This document shows, piece after piece, positions 7,240-15,138 of a DNA stretch of 38,925 bases. Every line of letters starts with the position of its first letter. Position 1 is the first letter of the stretch. The translations under genes were made by a program, and so were the position numbers. Location: positions 1 to 38,925 of the forward strand of contig CAYHZG010000002.1 in NCBI GenBank assembly GCA_964361105.1, read 5' to 3'. The notes under the pieces are model-generated. The model made no database searches. It saw only the letters and a program-made list of their open reading frames with translations, and was not told where the DNA came from. The DNA comes from CAYHZG01 sp964361105. GTDB lineage: Bacteria > Patescibacteriota > Minisyncoccia > 2-02-FULL-40-12.

Positions 7240-8428
7240 TTTTTTGATTTTTTTTAATCTCCTCTTTTTCGGCCTCTTCCGCCTTCATTTCTTCTTTCGG
7301 CGAACGGACATCTATTTTCCAGCCAACCAATTTTGCGGCCAAACGAACATTCTGACCATGCTTACCAATAGCCAAAGAAAACTGGTCTTCGGCCACTTCT
7401 ACCAGAGCATATTTTTTATTTGGGTCTAAAGTTCTTACATCCAAAACCTTGGCCGGCGACATAGCGTTGGCAATAAATTTTGTCACGTCACCAGACCACT
7501 CGATAATGTCTATCTTCTCTCCGGAAAGCTCATTGATTACAGTCTGGACTCTTATGCCTTTTTGTCCCACCAAAGAACCAATCGGATCAACGCCGACTTG
7601 TTTTGAGAATACCGCAATCTTTGAGCGGGAGCCGGCCTCGCGGCTCACCCCTTTGACCAAAACAGAACCAGCTGAAATTTCAGGAACCTCCAACTCAAAA
7701 AGTTTTTCTAAGAGCTTGGGATGAGAACGAGACAAAACTATCATCGGCCCCTTAGATGTTTCTTCAATAGCCAAAATTAAAATCCTGAATCTCCGGCCAA
7801 CTGAGTAAGTATCTAGGGGGCTTTGTTCAATTGCCGGCAAAAGGCCAAGAGTCCGGCCAATATCCAGATAAACATTCCGGCCTTCTCTTCTTTGGACCAC
7901 TCCAGAAGCCAAAGAACCAATCAGCCGCCGATACTCGTCGGCAATTGACTCTCTTTCTGCCTCGCGAAGCCGTTGAACTACCACCTGTTTAGCTGTTTGA
8001 GCAGCAATCCTTCCAAAATCTTCCCTTGCTTCCAGAGGCAGAATCATTTCATCTCCCGTTTTCAGATTTGGGTCTATTTTTCTCGCTTCTTCCAGAAAAA
8101 TGTGTTTTTCTGAATTAAATTTTATTTTTATTTCTTCTTCATTTTCGGTTCGAGATTGCACCTCTTCTTCGTCCCTTCTTAAAACAAAACCGGTGATATG
8201 ACCCTCTTCGTCAACTCCTTCGACCACGTATTTAATCTGCCAAACCGAAATCCGGCCGCTGACTGGGTCTAATTTAGCTCTGATTATCTGGCCTTTTTTG
8301 CCGTAATCCTTTTTATAGGCCGAAGCAATCGCCGCATCAATAGTATCAATGATCCTTTGTTCACTGATTCCTTTTTCTTCAGCAATCTGCTTTATGGCCG
8401 AGATGAATTGTTTGGTATCGAGTAACAA
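7205..8428 (-). CDS. nusA: Transcription elongation/termination factor NusA
   Basis: This 407-aa protein has the NusA N-terminal domain (QFISAIKQIAEEKGISEQRI), an S1 domain (SLASGVVQRREGRNVYLDIG), and two KH domains with PIGSLVGQKGIRVQTV and SLAIGKHGQNVRLAAKL. The acidic repeats of E. coli NusA are absent; the end is a short charged tail. NusA binds RNA polymerase and modulates pausing and antitermination. The start at 8428 is a TTG with no Shine-Dalgarno; the family core begins only a few residues later, so no better start exists. A palindromic repeat ends at this start codon. A good promoter lies about 130 bp upstream. It is first in a nusA-tig operon. Confidence 0.95.
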   Translation of the reverse strand: MLLDTKQFISAIKQIAEEKGISEQRIIDTIDAAIASAYKKDYGKKGQIIRAKLDPVSGRISVWQIKYVVEGVDEEGHITGFVLRRDEEEVQSRTENEEEIKIKFNSEKHIFLEEARKIDPNLKTGDEMILPLEAREDFGRIAAQTAKQVVVQRLREAERESIADEYRRLIGSLASGVVQRREGRNVYLDIGRTLGLLPAIEQSPLDTYSVGRRFRILILAIEETSKGPMIVLSRSHPKLLEKLFELEVPEISAGSVLVKGVSREAGSRSKIAVFSKQVGVDPIGSLVGQKGIRVQTVINELSGEKIDIIEWSGDVTKFIANAMSPAKVLDVRTLDPNKKYALVEVAEDQFSLAIGKHGQNVRLAAKLVGWKIDVRSPKEEMKAEEAEKEEIKKNQKNEVPAQENQTL

Positions 8429-8429
8429 C

Positions 8430-8489
8430 TGACTAAAGACTAAGGACCAAAGCTTTATGACCGATTTTTTAGTCTCTAGACTTTAGTCA
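8430..8489 (-). repeat. Palindromic repeat in the nusA leader
   Basis: TGACTAAAG (8430-8438) and CTTTAGTCA (8481-8489) form a perfect 9-bp inverted repeat. Further GACTAA/TTAGTC copies surround it, and an AAAGCTTT palindrome lies in the middle. On the minus strand the repeat ends directly at the nusA TTG start. It could be a mobile palindrome or an RNA hairpin that affects nusA translation. Confidence 0.55.
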
Positions 8490-8556
8490 TTAGTCCATTT
8501 TTAACAAACAAAGCCCGCTTATTAACGGACTGCTTGGGACTTTAGTGTCATCATTT

Positions 8557-8584
8557 ATTATAGTAAACGTAAAAAATTAGTCAA
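8557..8584 (-). promoter_or_regulatory. Promoter of nusA-tig
   Basis: On the minus strand TTGACT (8584-8579) is followed by 16 bases and a perfect TATAAT (8562-8557). The start would be near 8550, giving a leader of about 120 nt that includes the palindromic repeat at 8430-8489. Confidence 0.7.
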
Positions 8585-8717
8585 GGGGATAAGTAAAATA
8601 AAAAAGATTTATAAACATTTTATTCACTTTAATAAAGTAATATTTTAGATATGCTCTTTGTAAATTTACTTTTTATGATTCGGCTTTGTCAGTTTTTATG
8701 GTAAAATCAAAGAAACC

Positions 8718-10205
8718 ATGATTACGGCCCCAAAAGAAACGGACTTGGAAAAAAAACTGAAAGAAATGCGGCGACGAGAGCTTAAAGAAAGGGGTATTGA
8801 ACCAAGACCTCCTGGCCCGTCTTCTCAAGAAAAAACCTCAACCAAAGAAACAAAATTGGGAATAATAAAACTTGAGGCTAGCAAATTAAATCAATTTGAA
8901 AAAGAAATTAAGAATCTGACTGACCTTAAAAATAAATTTTCGAAAATAGCCACTACCGAAATACTCGAAGTCCTTTTCGCCGGGACTTTATCTAGCCGGG
9001 CTTCGGATATCCACTTTGAACCAGAAGAAGAAGGGGTTAGATTAAGACTCAGGATAGATGGCGTCCTTCAGGATATCTTTAATCTTGAGAAAAAGGACTA
9101 CCCCTCAGTTTTAAACCGGATTAAACTAATGGCCGGGCTCAAGATTAATGTCCATGATGCACCCCAAGACGGACGATTTACCTTAAAAACGGAAAAGGCA
9201 ATGGAGACCCGGCTACGCAACGGAGACCCGGCTACGCACGGGTCCCTCTCCAAGCCAGGTCCCTCTCCAAACGATATTGAAGTCAGGGTTTCGGCCTTGC
9301 CCGGAGCTTTTGGCGAGAGCCTTGTGATGCGGCTACTTGACCCGAGAACTATAAAAAGAGGTTTGGAAGAGCTTGGGTTAAGAAAAGACCTTTTGGAAGA
9401 AATTGAAAAACAGCTTAAAAAAACAACTGGAGCAATTTTAACTACCGGCCCAACTGGTTCGGGAAAAACTACTACCCTTTACGCTTTTGTAAATTTCGTC
9501 AATAAACCAGGAGTAAAAATCATAACCATCGAAGACCCGATTGAATACCATATTCAAGGCATATCTCAAACCCAGGTTAAACCGGAAAAGGGCTATAGTT
9601 TCGCTAATGGTTTAAGATCTATAGTCAGACAAGATCCGGACGCGATCCTGATCGGCGAAATCAGGGACTCGGAAACAGCCGAAATAGCCATGCATGCAGC
9701 TTTAACCGGCCACCTCGTCTTTTCTACAATGCATACCAATGATGCCGCCGGAGTAATCCCTCGCCTGATTGATATCGGCACCAAACCTCAGATTATCGCC
9801 CCGGCCATAAATTTAGCCATGGCCCAGAGACTAGTAAGAAAACTCTGTCAGAAATGCAAGAAAAAAGTCAGGGCCACACCTGAAGAATTAAAAAAAATAA
9901 AAGTGGTCTTTAAAAATCTGCCTCAAAAAGTCAAAGAACCAAGAGTGACTGACGAAGTTAAGATTTTTGAAGCAGGAGAATGCAACCAATGCAACTTCAC
10001 CGGCTATCAGGACAGAATCGGCATATTTGAAGCATTTGTAATTGACGAGGAGTTAGAGAAACTTATTCTCAAGTCTCCGGCCATAAGCGAAGTCAGGGAC
10101 TTAGCCATAAAAAAGGGTATGGTTACTTTGATTCAAGATGCTTACTTAAAAATTTTGGAGGGAATAACTGATTTTAAAGAAGTGGAAAGAGTTTTGGGCG
10201 AGTAA
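8718..10205 (+). CDS. pilB: PilB/GspE-type secretion ATPase (type IV pilus assembly)
   Basis: This 495-aa ATPase powers pilus or pseudopilus assembly at the inner membrane. Visible motifs are SSRASDIHFEPEEEGVRLRL (N2 domain), Walker A GPTGSGKTTT (about 244-253), the Asp box and Walker B in DPDAILIGEIRDSETAEIAM, the His box HLVFSTMHTNDA, and a Cys4 zinc site (CQKC and CNQC). The usual N1 domain is absent or very short. Residues about 162-185, between DGRFTLKTEKA and NDIEVRVSALPGAFGES, come from a 70-bp repeat also present in gpmI. No other pilus gene is in the window. The ATG at 8718 has no Shine-Dalgarno. The structured RNA candidate follows directly. Confidence 0.94.
   Translation: MITAPKETDLEKKLKEMRRRELKERGIEPRPPGPSSQEKTSTKETKLGIIKLEASKLNQFEKEIKNLTDLKNKFSKIATTEILEVLFAGTLSSRASDIHFEPEEEGVRLRLRIDGVLQDIFNLEKKDYPSVLNRIKLMAGLKINVHDAPQDGRFTLKTEKAMETRLRNGDPATHGSLSKPGPSPNDIEVRVSALPGAFGESLVMRLLDPRTIKRGLEELGLRKDLLEEIEKQLKKTTGAILTTGPTGSGKTTTLYAFVNFVNKPGVKIITIEDPIEYHIQGISQTQVKPEKGYSFANGLRSIVRQDPDAILIGEIRDSETAEIAMHAALTGHLVFSTMHTNDAAGVIPRLIDIGTKPQIIAPAINLAMAQRLVRKLCQKCKKKVRATPEELKKIKVVFKNLPQKVKEPRVTDEVKIFEAGECNQCNFTGYQDRIGIFEAFVIDEELEKLILKSPAISEVRDLAIKKGMVTLIQDAYLKILEGITDFKEVERVLGE
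9201..9270 (+). repeat. 70-bp insert repeat in pilB (copy 2)
   Basis: The sequence is 67/70 identical to 4941-5010. Here the repeat starts at the first codon position, so it encodes a different peptide (METRLRNGDPATHGSLSKPG) from the gpmI copy. It splits the conserved stretch before EVRVSALPG, yet the reading frame is kept. Confidence 0.9.
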
Positions 10206-10581
10206 GTCCAGTCGCCCCTATGACTAGCCATGGCTCCCAATAGGGTGCGGACAAAGTCCTCGATCTTGGGAAATGCGAGGGAAGAATAACCCCTAGGAAT
10301 AGCCCAGAAGACGTTAAACGTCTCCAAACTATCCGTAGATTAATTATTCCGGTGTTGGTCTATGGTTTTAAATCAAAGACCAGCTGCCCGCACCCTAGTA
10401 GGAACCACAGTCTGGTCGCCCACAGGAGCAAATCAATTTAGCATTAAGATTTTGAGGCAAATTCTAGGAGCGAGAAATGAGTGTATATAGAATACGTGAT
10501 TTCCGAGCGACAAAGAATTTGGCCAAAATCTTAGATGCCCCCTGAGGGAAGCAAAATTTATTATCCTGTGGACAACCAGAC
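10206..10581 (+). ncRNA. Structured RNA candidate of unknown class, two domains
   Basis: This stretch has no credible ORF but strong complementarity. Domain 1: TAGGGTGCGG (10241-10250) pairs perfectly with CCGCACCCTA (10388-10397) and encloses hairpins AGACGT/ACGTCT, CCTCG/CGAGG and TGGTCT/AGACCA. CCCTAT/ATAGGG (10216-10221 and 10240-10245) competes with the long helix. Domain 2: GTCTGGT (10410-10416) with ACCAGAC (10575-10581) and CCACAGGA (10420-10427) with TCCTGTGG (10564-10571) close a 170-nt hairpin, with AAGATTTTG/CAAAATCTT and CAAATTCT/AGAATTTG further in. A small CCCCTGAGGG hairpin sits on the 3' side of its bubble, which recalls 6S RNA in shape. No tmRNA T arm (TTCGA) or RNase P core motif is present. 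The ends are approximate. Confidence 0.6.
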
Positions 10582-10584
10582 AAA

Positions 10585-10603
10585 AAACCCGTATTTTGGG
10601 TTT
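10585..10603 (+). terminator. Probable terminator of the structured RNA
   Basis: AAACCC (10585-10590) and GGGTTT (10598-10603) form a stem with a 7-base loop directly after the long 3' helix of the RNA candidate. The following bases are A/T-rich but not a clean T run. From 10604 to the ruvB start at 10725 I see only A/T-rich sequence with no clear gene, promoter or repeat. Confidence 0.5.
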
Positions 10604-10724
10604 AAATAAATTACATTATAATTATATATTGATAGGATAAAACTGTCAAGCGAAAATGTAAAGCTTATTTTCTATGGATTAATCAATTATAAACTGTTGA
10701 TTAGCTGTTTATAGATTGCTTTCT

Positions 10725-11753
10725 ATGCCAAACCAGCTATCAGAAAAAAAGAACCCAAAAAGTTTGACTAGAACTCTGCCAGAAGACCAGGTTTTAGATC
10801 AAACCCTAAGGCCGGTCACTTTTAGAGAATTCATTGGTCAAGAAAAAGTAAAAGAAAATCTAAAAGTGATGATTGAAGCAGCCAGAGGAAGAAAAGAGCC
10901 CCTGGAACATATTTTAATCTATGGCCCGTCAGGGCTTGGCAAAACAACTTTGGCCCACATTATTGCTAAAGAATGCGCCGCCAATATAAAAATTACTTCT
11001 GGTGCCGCCTTGGAAAAAGCCGGAGACATTGCCGCCATTTTAACTGGTCTTCAAGATGGAGACGTATTCTTCATTGATGAAGTCCACCGACTCAATAAAC
11101 TAATTGAAGAGGTTCTTTATCCAGCGATGGAGGGCTTTAAATTGGATATTATTATCGGCAAAGGCGCCTCAGCCAAAACAATTCAGATAAATCTTCCCCG
11201 CTTTACCCTCGTGGCCGCGACTACCAGAATCGCCCTCCTTTCTTCTCCTTTCCGATCAAGATTCGGGGTAAATTACCGGCTTGATTTTTATAGCCGTGAA
11301 AATATTGAAAAAATAATTGAGCGGTCGGCCAAAATACTAAATATAAAAATGGAAAGGGGGACCGAAAAAATACTTGCTCAGGCCAGCCGTTACACTCCCA
11401 GAATCGCTAATAAGCTTCTTAAAAGAACCCGAGACCTTGCCCAGGTCAGAGAGGAAAAACTGATTAGCCCAAAAGTGATAAACGAAACCTTATCAATGCT
11501 GGATATTGACGAACTTGGTCTTGAGGCCACAGACCGGAAAATTCTCCGGCTAATCATAGAAAACTTTAATGGCGGGCCAGTCGGGATAAAAACCATTGCC
11601 GCTTCTTTAGCCGAAGAGGAAGAAACAATAGAAGACGTCTTTGAGCCATATCTTATGCAGATTGGCTTTTTAGCCAGGACATCCAAAGGCAGAATTGCGA
11701 CCAAACTTGCTTTTGACCATCTTGGCATTAAAAACCAGACCCAAATTATATGA
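10725..11753 (+). CDS. ruvB: Holliday junction branch-migration helicase RuvB
   Basis: This protein has 342 aa from the ATG at 10725; a TTG at 10716 would add three residues. RuvB is a hexameric AAA+ motor that drives branch migration with RuvA. Visible features are FIGQEKVKENLKVMIEAA, Walker A YGPSGLGKTTLAH, Walker B VFFIDEVHRLN, sensor 1 VAATTR, the Arg finger region SPFRSRFG, and the C-terminal winged helix (GGPVGIKTIAASLAEEEETIEDVFEPYL). Length is normal. It starts a tightly packed group with yebC and ruvC; ruvA is not in the window. Its TGA stop overlaps the next ATG (ATGA). Confidence 0.97.
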   Translation: MPNQLSEKKNPKSLTRTLPEDQVLDQTLRPVTFREFIGQEKVKENLKVMIEAARGRKEPLEHILIYGPSGLGKTTLAHIIAKECAANIKITSGAALEKAGDIAAILTGLQDGDVFFIDEVHRLNKLIEEVLYPAMEGFKLDIIIGKGASAKTIQINLPRFTLVAATTRIALLSSPFRSRFGVNYRLDFYSRENIEKIIERSAKILNIKMERGTEKILAQASRYTPRIANKLLKRTRDLAQVREEKLISPKVINETLSMLDIDELGLEATDRKILRLIIENFNGGPVGIKTIAASLAEEEETIEDVFEPYLMQIGFLARTSKGRIATKLAFDHLGIKNQTQII

Positions 11754-11995
11754 GTGGCTTGATAACGAACCTGCCTTTGGTCATCTATATCCTTTTCCTA
11801 GCGGGTTATCTGATTAACGCCTTATTCGTTGTTTATCATCTCTTGAAATTCGGATTGGATTATAAAACTAAACTTTTAGCTTTTATCTTTTCTGTCGGTT
11901 TGATTTTATTAATAATTGTTAATTTCCGCCTGTTTTCTAAAATTGAATGGGCTGAACTTATCTATGAATATCTTTCCTTCCCAAAAATCATATGA
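11750..11995 (+). CDS. Small two-helix membrane protein, unknown function
   Basis: The 81-aa product has two hydrophobic segments, about residues 7-29 (LVIYILFLAGYLINALFVV) and 42-60 (LLAFIFSVGLILLIIVNF), separated by a short charged loop. I do not recognise a family. It overlaps ruvB by ATGA and the next gene by 32 bp, so it is very likely translated as part of the operon. Confidence 0.7.
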   Translation: MSGLITNLPLVIYILFLAGYLINALFVVYHLLKFGLDYKTKLLAFIFSVGLILLIIVNFRLFSKIEWAELIYEYLSFPKII

Positions 11996-12506
11996 AAGAG
12001 TAGAACTTTTTTTAAGAAGACACTGGCTCATTTTGTTTTTCATCTATTTCGGGTTCGCGATTTTATTTTTGTTGGGGGTTTCTGGATTTTATTTAGCCAA
12101 TGATTTTTTTAGCCTCAAAGAAAACAATCTTAATCTGGCTAAGTTTTTGTTAAGTTTCTACATCTTATCCATCTGGTATTTCTTTTTTAAAGCTCTAACT
12201 GATTTTTATCTGGATACTTGGATAGTCACCGATCATCGGATTTTGGAAATTCATCAATTGGGACTGTTCAAACGGGATATCTCTGAATTGCGCCTTTCAA
12301 AAATTCAAGATGTCACTGTTAAAGTCGAGGGTCTTTTGCCGACATTTTTTAATTATGGGACGGTGATAATCCAGACGGCTGGAGTGATCCCGGAATTCAA
12401 GTTTGAGCAAATTCCTTACCCTCAACAAGCAAAAGACAGAATCCTTCAATTGTATGACCAGTTCATTAAACAACACCCGGGCGATCAAGAAATACACGAA
12501 TTATGA
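11964..12506 (+). CDS. Membrane protein with bacterial PH-like domain (YdbT/YdbS-like)
   Basis: This product has 180 aa from the ATG at 11964 (MNIFPSQKSYERV); the longer frame from 11916 would lie fully inside the previous gene. Two membrane segments (about 19-42 and 60-78) are followed by a PH-like region: WIVTDHRILEIHQLGLFKRDISELRLSKIQDVTVKVEGLL, then FFNYGTVIIQTAG. This pattern (TDHR..., I.DV..., FGNV-like) is typical of the bPH2 domain, a membrane-associated fold of unclear function. Its stop overlaps yebC by ATGA. Confidence 0.75.
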   Translation: MNIFPSQKSYERVELFLRRHWLILFFIYFGFAILFLLGVSGFYLANDFFSLKENNLNLAKFLLSFYILSIWYFFFKALTDFYLDTWIVTDHRILEIHQLGLFKRDISELRLSKIQDVTVKVEGLLPTFFNYGTVIIQTAGVIPEFKFEQIPYPQQAKDRILQLYDQFIKQHPGDQEIHEL

Positions 12507-13036
12507 GCGGGCATTCAAAATGGAGCACAATAAAACACAAAAAGGAGCTGACCGATAAAAAACGCGGTCAAGTTTTTAGCAAACTGTCTAAGTTGATTAC
12601 TATTGCGGCCAAAGATGGGCCTGATCCGGAAACCAATTCAAAACTCAAGACAGCAATTGAAAAAGCCAAAGAACTTAATCTGCCCAGCGAAAACATTGAA
12701 AGAGCAATTAAAAGAGCCGGAGAAAAAGACAGGGCCCAATTAGAAACCCTTCTCATTGAAACGATCAGCCCGCTTGGCGTCATTTTGCTGATAGAAGCGA
12801 TCACCGACAATAAAAATAGGACTGTGGCTGAAATAAAAAACATCCTTTCAGAAAACAAATTCAAGATGGTAGGACCCGGAAATCTGCTTTGGCAGTTTGA
12901 TCGGATTGGTCGGGAATTTATCCCGAAAACGACGATTGAAATCAGCGACGAAACAAAGATAAAATTAAAAGCGCTTTTTGAAAAACTGGACGAACACGAT
13001 GACATTGAAGAAATCTATTCAAACGTAACAATATGA
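12503..13036 (+). CDS. yebC: YebC/PmpR-family protein, shortened
   Basis: The N-terminus MSGHSKWSTIKHKKELTDKK is diagnostic. The family has been described as a transcriptional regulator and, more recently, as helping ribosomes at proline stretches. Length is 177 aa against about 240, with the middle and C-terminal domains reduced: the family's longer insert after NRTVAEIKNILSEN is trimmed, and the end LFEKLDEHDDIEEIYSNVTI matches the normal C-terminus. Proline-rich targets exist in this window (a run of eight Pro in the 31607-33247 protein). It sits between two ATGA overlaps and directly precedes ruvC, a common neighbour. Confidence 0.94.
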   Translation: MSGHSKWSTIKHKKELTDKKRGQVFSKLSKLITIAAKDGPDPETNSKLKTAIEKAKELNLPSENIERAIKRAGEKDRAQLETLLIETISPLGVILLIEAITDNKNRTVAEIKNILSENKFKMVGPGNLLWQFDRIGREFIPKTTIEISDETKIKLKALFEKLDEHDDIEEIYSNVTI

Positions 13037-13494
13037 CTATTTTGGGCATTGACCCTGGCTCAGCCTTAATCGGCTATGGCGTTGTCAAAAATGAAAAAAG
13101 AAAACTAACTTGCCTCGATTATGGCGTCATCAGAGTTAAGACTAAAGACAGCTCTTTACGCCTTGTTGAAATTAAAAAATTACTAGAAGAACTGTTGTCT
13201 CGGATTAAGCCAGGGCTTGTTGTCATAGAAAGTTTATTTTTTTTCAAAAACAGAAAAACGGCCATTCAAGTATCTCAAACAAGAGGGGTCATAATTTTAA
13301 CTTTAGCTGAAAATAAAATTCCTTTCACGGAAATAGCGCCGCTTGAACTTAAAAAGGCCTTAACCGGCTATGGCCGCTCGTCAAAAGGAAATATCCAAAA
13401 AATGGTTAAACTGATCCTTAACTTAAGAGAAGAACCAAGGCCTGATGATGCGGCCGACGCCCTAGCTTTAGCGATTTTGGGCGCCGGGGCTTGA
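13033..13494 (+). CDS. ruvC: Holliday junction resolvase RuvC
   Basis: The product is 153 aa with an RNase H fold. The catalytic acidic residues are visible: Asp in ILGIDPGSALIGYG, Glu in VVIESLFFFKN, and the paired Asp in RPDDAADALALAI. RuvC cuts Holliday junctions symmetrically after RuvAB branch migration. The start overlaps yebC (ATGA). No stem-loop terminator follows directly; the gap to 13592 shows no other gene. Confidence 0.96.
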   Translation: MTILGIDPGSALIGYGVVKNEKRKLTCLDYGVIRVKTKDSSLRLVEIKKLLEELLSRIKPGLVVIESLFFFKNRKTAIQVSQTRGVIILTLAENKIPFTEIAPLELKKALTGYGRSSKGNIQKMVKLILNLREEPRPDDAADALALAILGAGA

Positions 13495-13591
13495 CAGACA
13501 TTTTTATATTATTAAAATGGGTGAAACTGTCTAAAACAAGCTAAATAGCTTTCGTGGTCGAAAAGTTCAGAATAATACCGGAATAATAAAA

Positions 13592-13708
13592 ATGGAGATG
13601 GACCTACTAAAATACCTTTTACAGGATGAGGACGAAGACGAAGACAAGAAAGAAGATAAAAAGGAGAAGGAGGACGAAGAAGAGGAAGAAGACGAAAAAG
13701 AAGCGTAA
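13592..13708 (+). CDS. 38-aa highly acidic microprotein
   Basis: The ATG at 13592 opens 38 codons to TAA at 13706-13708. The N-terminus MEMDLLKYLLQ could form a short amphipathic helix. The rest alternates D/E with Lys clusters; 22 of 38 residues are Asp or Glu. It resembles acidic tails that mimic nucleic acid or bind basic proteins, but I recognise no family. It sits alone between ruvC and a strong terminator, and no Shine-Dalgarno precedes it. The clean stop followed by a perfect terminator supports a transcribed gene; the low-complexity coding keeps confidence moderate. Confidence 0.5.
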   Translation: MEMDLLKYLLQDEDEDEDKKEDKKEKEDEEEEEDEKEA

Positions 13709-13710
13709 CT

Positions 13711-13750
13711 TAAGATAAAAGCCCCGCGAATTCGCGGGGCTTTTATCTTA
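13711..13750. terminator. Bidirectional terminator, perfect 40-base palindrome
   Basis: The stretch is self-complementary from end to end, centred on GCGAATTCGC at 13730/13731. The GC core GCCCCGCGAA is flanked by AAAA and TTTT, so it works as a rho-independent terminator on both strands. It ends the microprotein on the plus strand and tyrS on the minus strand; the tyrS stop codon lies inside the stem. Confidence 0.9.
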
Positions 13751-14939
13751 CTATTTTAACAAACTTCCGGGGACCAATCTGAATAATGTCCCCTTCTGAC
13801 GGCACAAAATTCCATTCTTTTTTTACTTCACCATTAACCTTAACGGCACCTTGATTAATTAACATCTTTGCGGAAGTGGAACTACTCTGCATTACTATTC
13901 CAACAAGTTCGATTAGTTTTCTTTTTTCCACTTCTTCCATTTCGTTTGGATATTCCCTCCTTGAAAAAATTCTATTCCATTCATCTGTTGCTTTTTCTGC
14001 TTCCATCTCCCCGTGGTAAATTTTTACTAACTCAAAAGCGAGTTCTTTCTTAAACTCATAAGGATCGGCTCTTTTCCTATCTTCTATCCATTGCATTGGT
14101 TTTTCTGTACAAAGTTTAAAGACTTTGGAAATCATCTCCCCATCCGGTATAGTTTTCATTACCTTACCGAACATATCCTTTGGTGAGTCGGATAACGATA
14201 TTAAACCACCTTCAGTTTTACTCATCTTTCTTCCTGACTCCTCTTCTACTAACAATTCGGTGGCAAAAACTAATTTATCTTTATTCAATAATTTTTTTTC
14301 TAAATCTCTCCCTATAAGCATATTGAATGTCTGATCATTCCCCCCAACTTCTCCATCAATATCCATAGCTACGGAGTCGTATCCTTGCAAAACCGGATAC
14401 AAGAATTCATGGACCCCAAGTGGATTGCCCTTTTCCTTTCTGTCTCGAAACATACTCCTGGCTTCTAACTGATAGACACTTAGGTTACCAGCAATATTCA
14501 TAAAATCCTTCAATGACATTTTGGCCAGCCAAGAGCTATTATGTTTAACCTCGAAAGATTTTTTAGGGAGAATCTTATGAACTTGATCGAAGTAATTATT
14601 CATATTGTCTTTTATTTCCTTGTCAGAAAGGGGCTTCCGAGTAGTATCCTTTCCTGTAGGATCTCCTATTGCTGCAGTAAAATCTCCAATAACCAGGACC
14701 GGGGTATGGCCTAACTTTAACTCCAATAATTGCTTAAGGAATAATAGCGGGATAGTGTGGCCAAGATGAAGACTTGGTCCGGTAGGATCTATACCCAAAT
14801 ATATTCTTAACCTTTCTTCTTTCAACCTTTTTTCGGCTTCCTCTCGAGATGGCCAAATATTCTCTCTGCCTTCAAAGTTTCCTATCCTTCGGGTTAGTAA
14901 TTCTTCCACTTTTAGATTATCGACTATGATTCTGGACAT
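13743..14939 (-). CDS. tyrS: Tyrosyl-tRNA synthetase
   Basis: This 398-aa class I synthetase charges tRNA-Tyr. It shows the HIGH-type motif HLGH in GPSLHLGHTIPLL, the DFTAAIGDPTG loop, QGYDSVAMDIDGEVGGNDQ for tyrosine and ATP binding, and the KMSKS-type motif GRKMSKTEGG. The C-terminal S4 domain (SAKMLINQGAVKVNGE) binds tRNA. The HLGH/GGNDQ pattern fits the TyrZ-like branch. The start ATG at 14939 has an A/T-rich leader with no Shine-Dalgarno. It is divergent from the PBP gene and convergent with the microprotein. Confidence 0.96.
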   Translation of the reverse strand: MSRIIVDNLKVEELLTRRIGNFEGRENIWPSREEAEKRLKEERLRIYLGIDPTGPSLHLGHTIPLLFLKQLLELKLGHTPVLVIGDFTAAIGDPTGKDTTRKPLSDKEIKDNMNNYFDQVHKILPKKSFEVKHNSSWLAKMSLKDFMNIAGNLSVYQLEARSMFRDRKEKGNPLGVHEFLYPVLQGYDSVAMDIDGEVGGNDQTFNMLIGRDLEKKLLNKDKLVFATELLVEEESGRKMSKTEGGLISLSDSPKDMFGKVMKTIPDGEMISKVFKLCTEKPMQWIEDRKRADPYEFKKELAFELVKIYHGEMEAEKATDEWNRIFSRREYPNEMEEVEKRKLIELVGIVMQSSSTSAKMLINQGAVKVNGEVKKEWNFVPSEGDIIQIGPRKFVKIVR

Positions 14940-15020
14940 TGCTTTTATAATAACTTTTTATTTGAATTTTGAGAATTTGGACAAAAATATCAATTTATGG
15001 CAGAATATCAAAACATGAAT

Positions 15021-15138
15021 CCCGTTAGAGACAAAATAAACGTCAATATAAAATAGTGGTGACAAAATCTCTTAACGGGATAAATCAATAACATAATTTG
15101 GCACGGTTGCGGCTTGGCCGCAACCTGTCTCTAACGGG
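15021..15138 (+). repeat. CCCGTTAGA-family inverted-repeat element before the PBP gene
   Basis: The left end CCCGTTAGAGACA (15021-15033) is perfectly inverted at TGTCTCTAACGGG (15126-15138). ATGAA flanks both sides, on the right as the PBP start codon. Next to the right end is a perfect 9-bp hairpin GGTTGCGGC-TTG-GCCGCAACC (15105-15125). A third end, TCTCTTAACGGG, at 15068-15079 suggests a shorter unit within or a composite of two units. It has the same layout as the copies at 18294 and 23349. Confidence 0.75.

Noticed and set aside
10563..10571. DnaA-box-like TTGTCCACA (inverse) near 10567-10575 as a second origin
   Set aside because: It is part of the perfect closing helix of the RNA candidate; no box cluster surrounds it.
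10206..10581. tmRNA or RNase P RNA
   Set aside because: No T-arm TTCGA or tag-like frame as in tmRNA, and no GAGGAAAGTCC or ACAGAA core as in RNase P RNA. I left the class open.
12568..13005. 145-aa minus-strand ORF inside yebC
   Set aside because: Antisense to a well-recognised gene, Ser-rich composition, no family signal.
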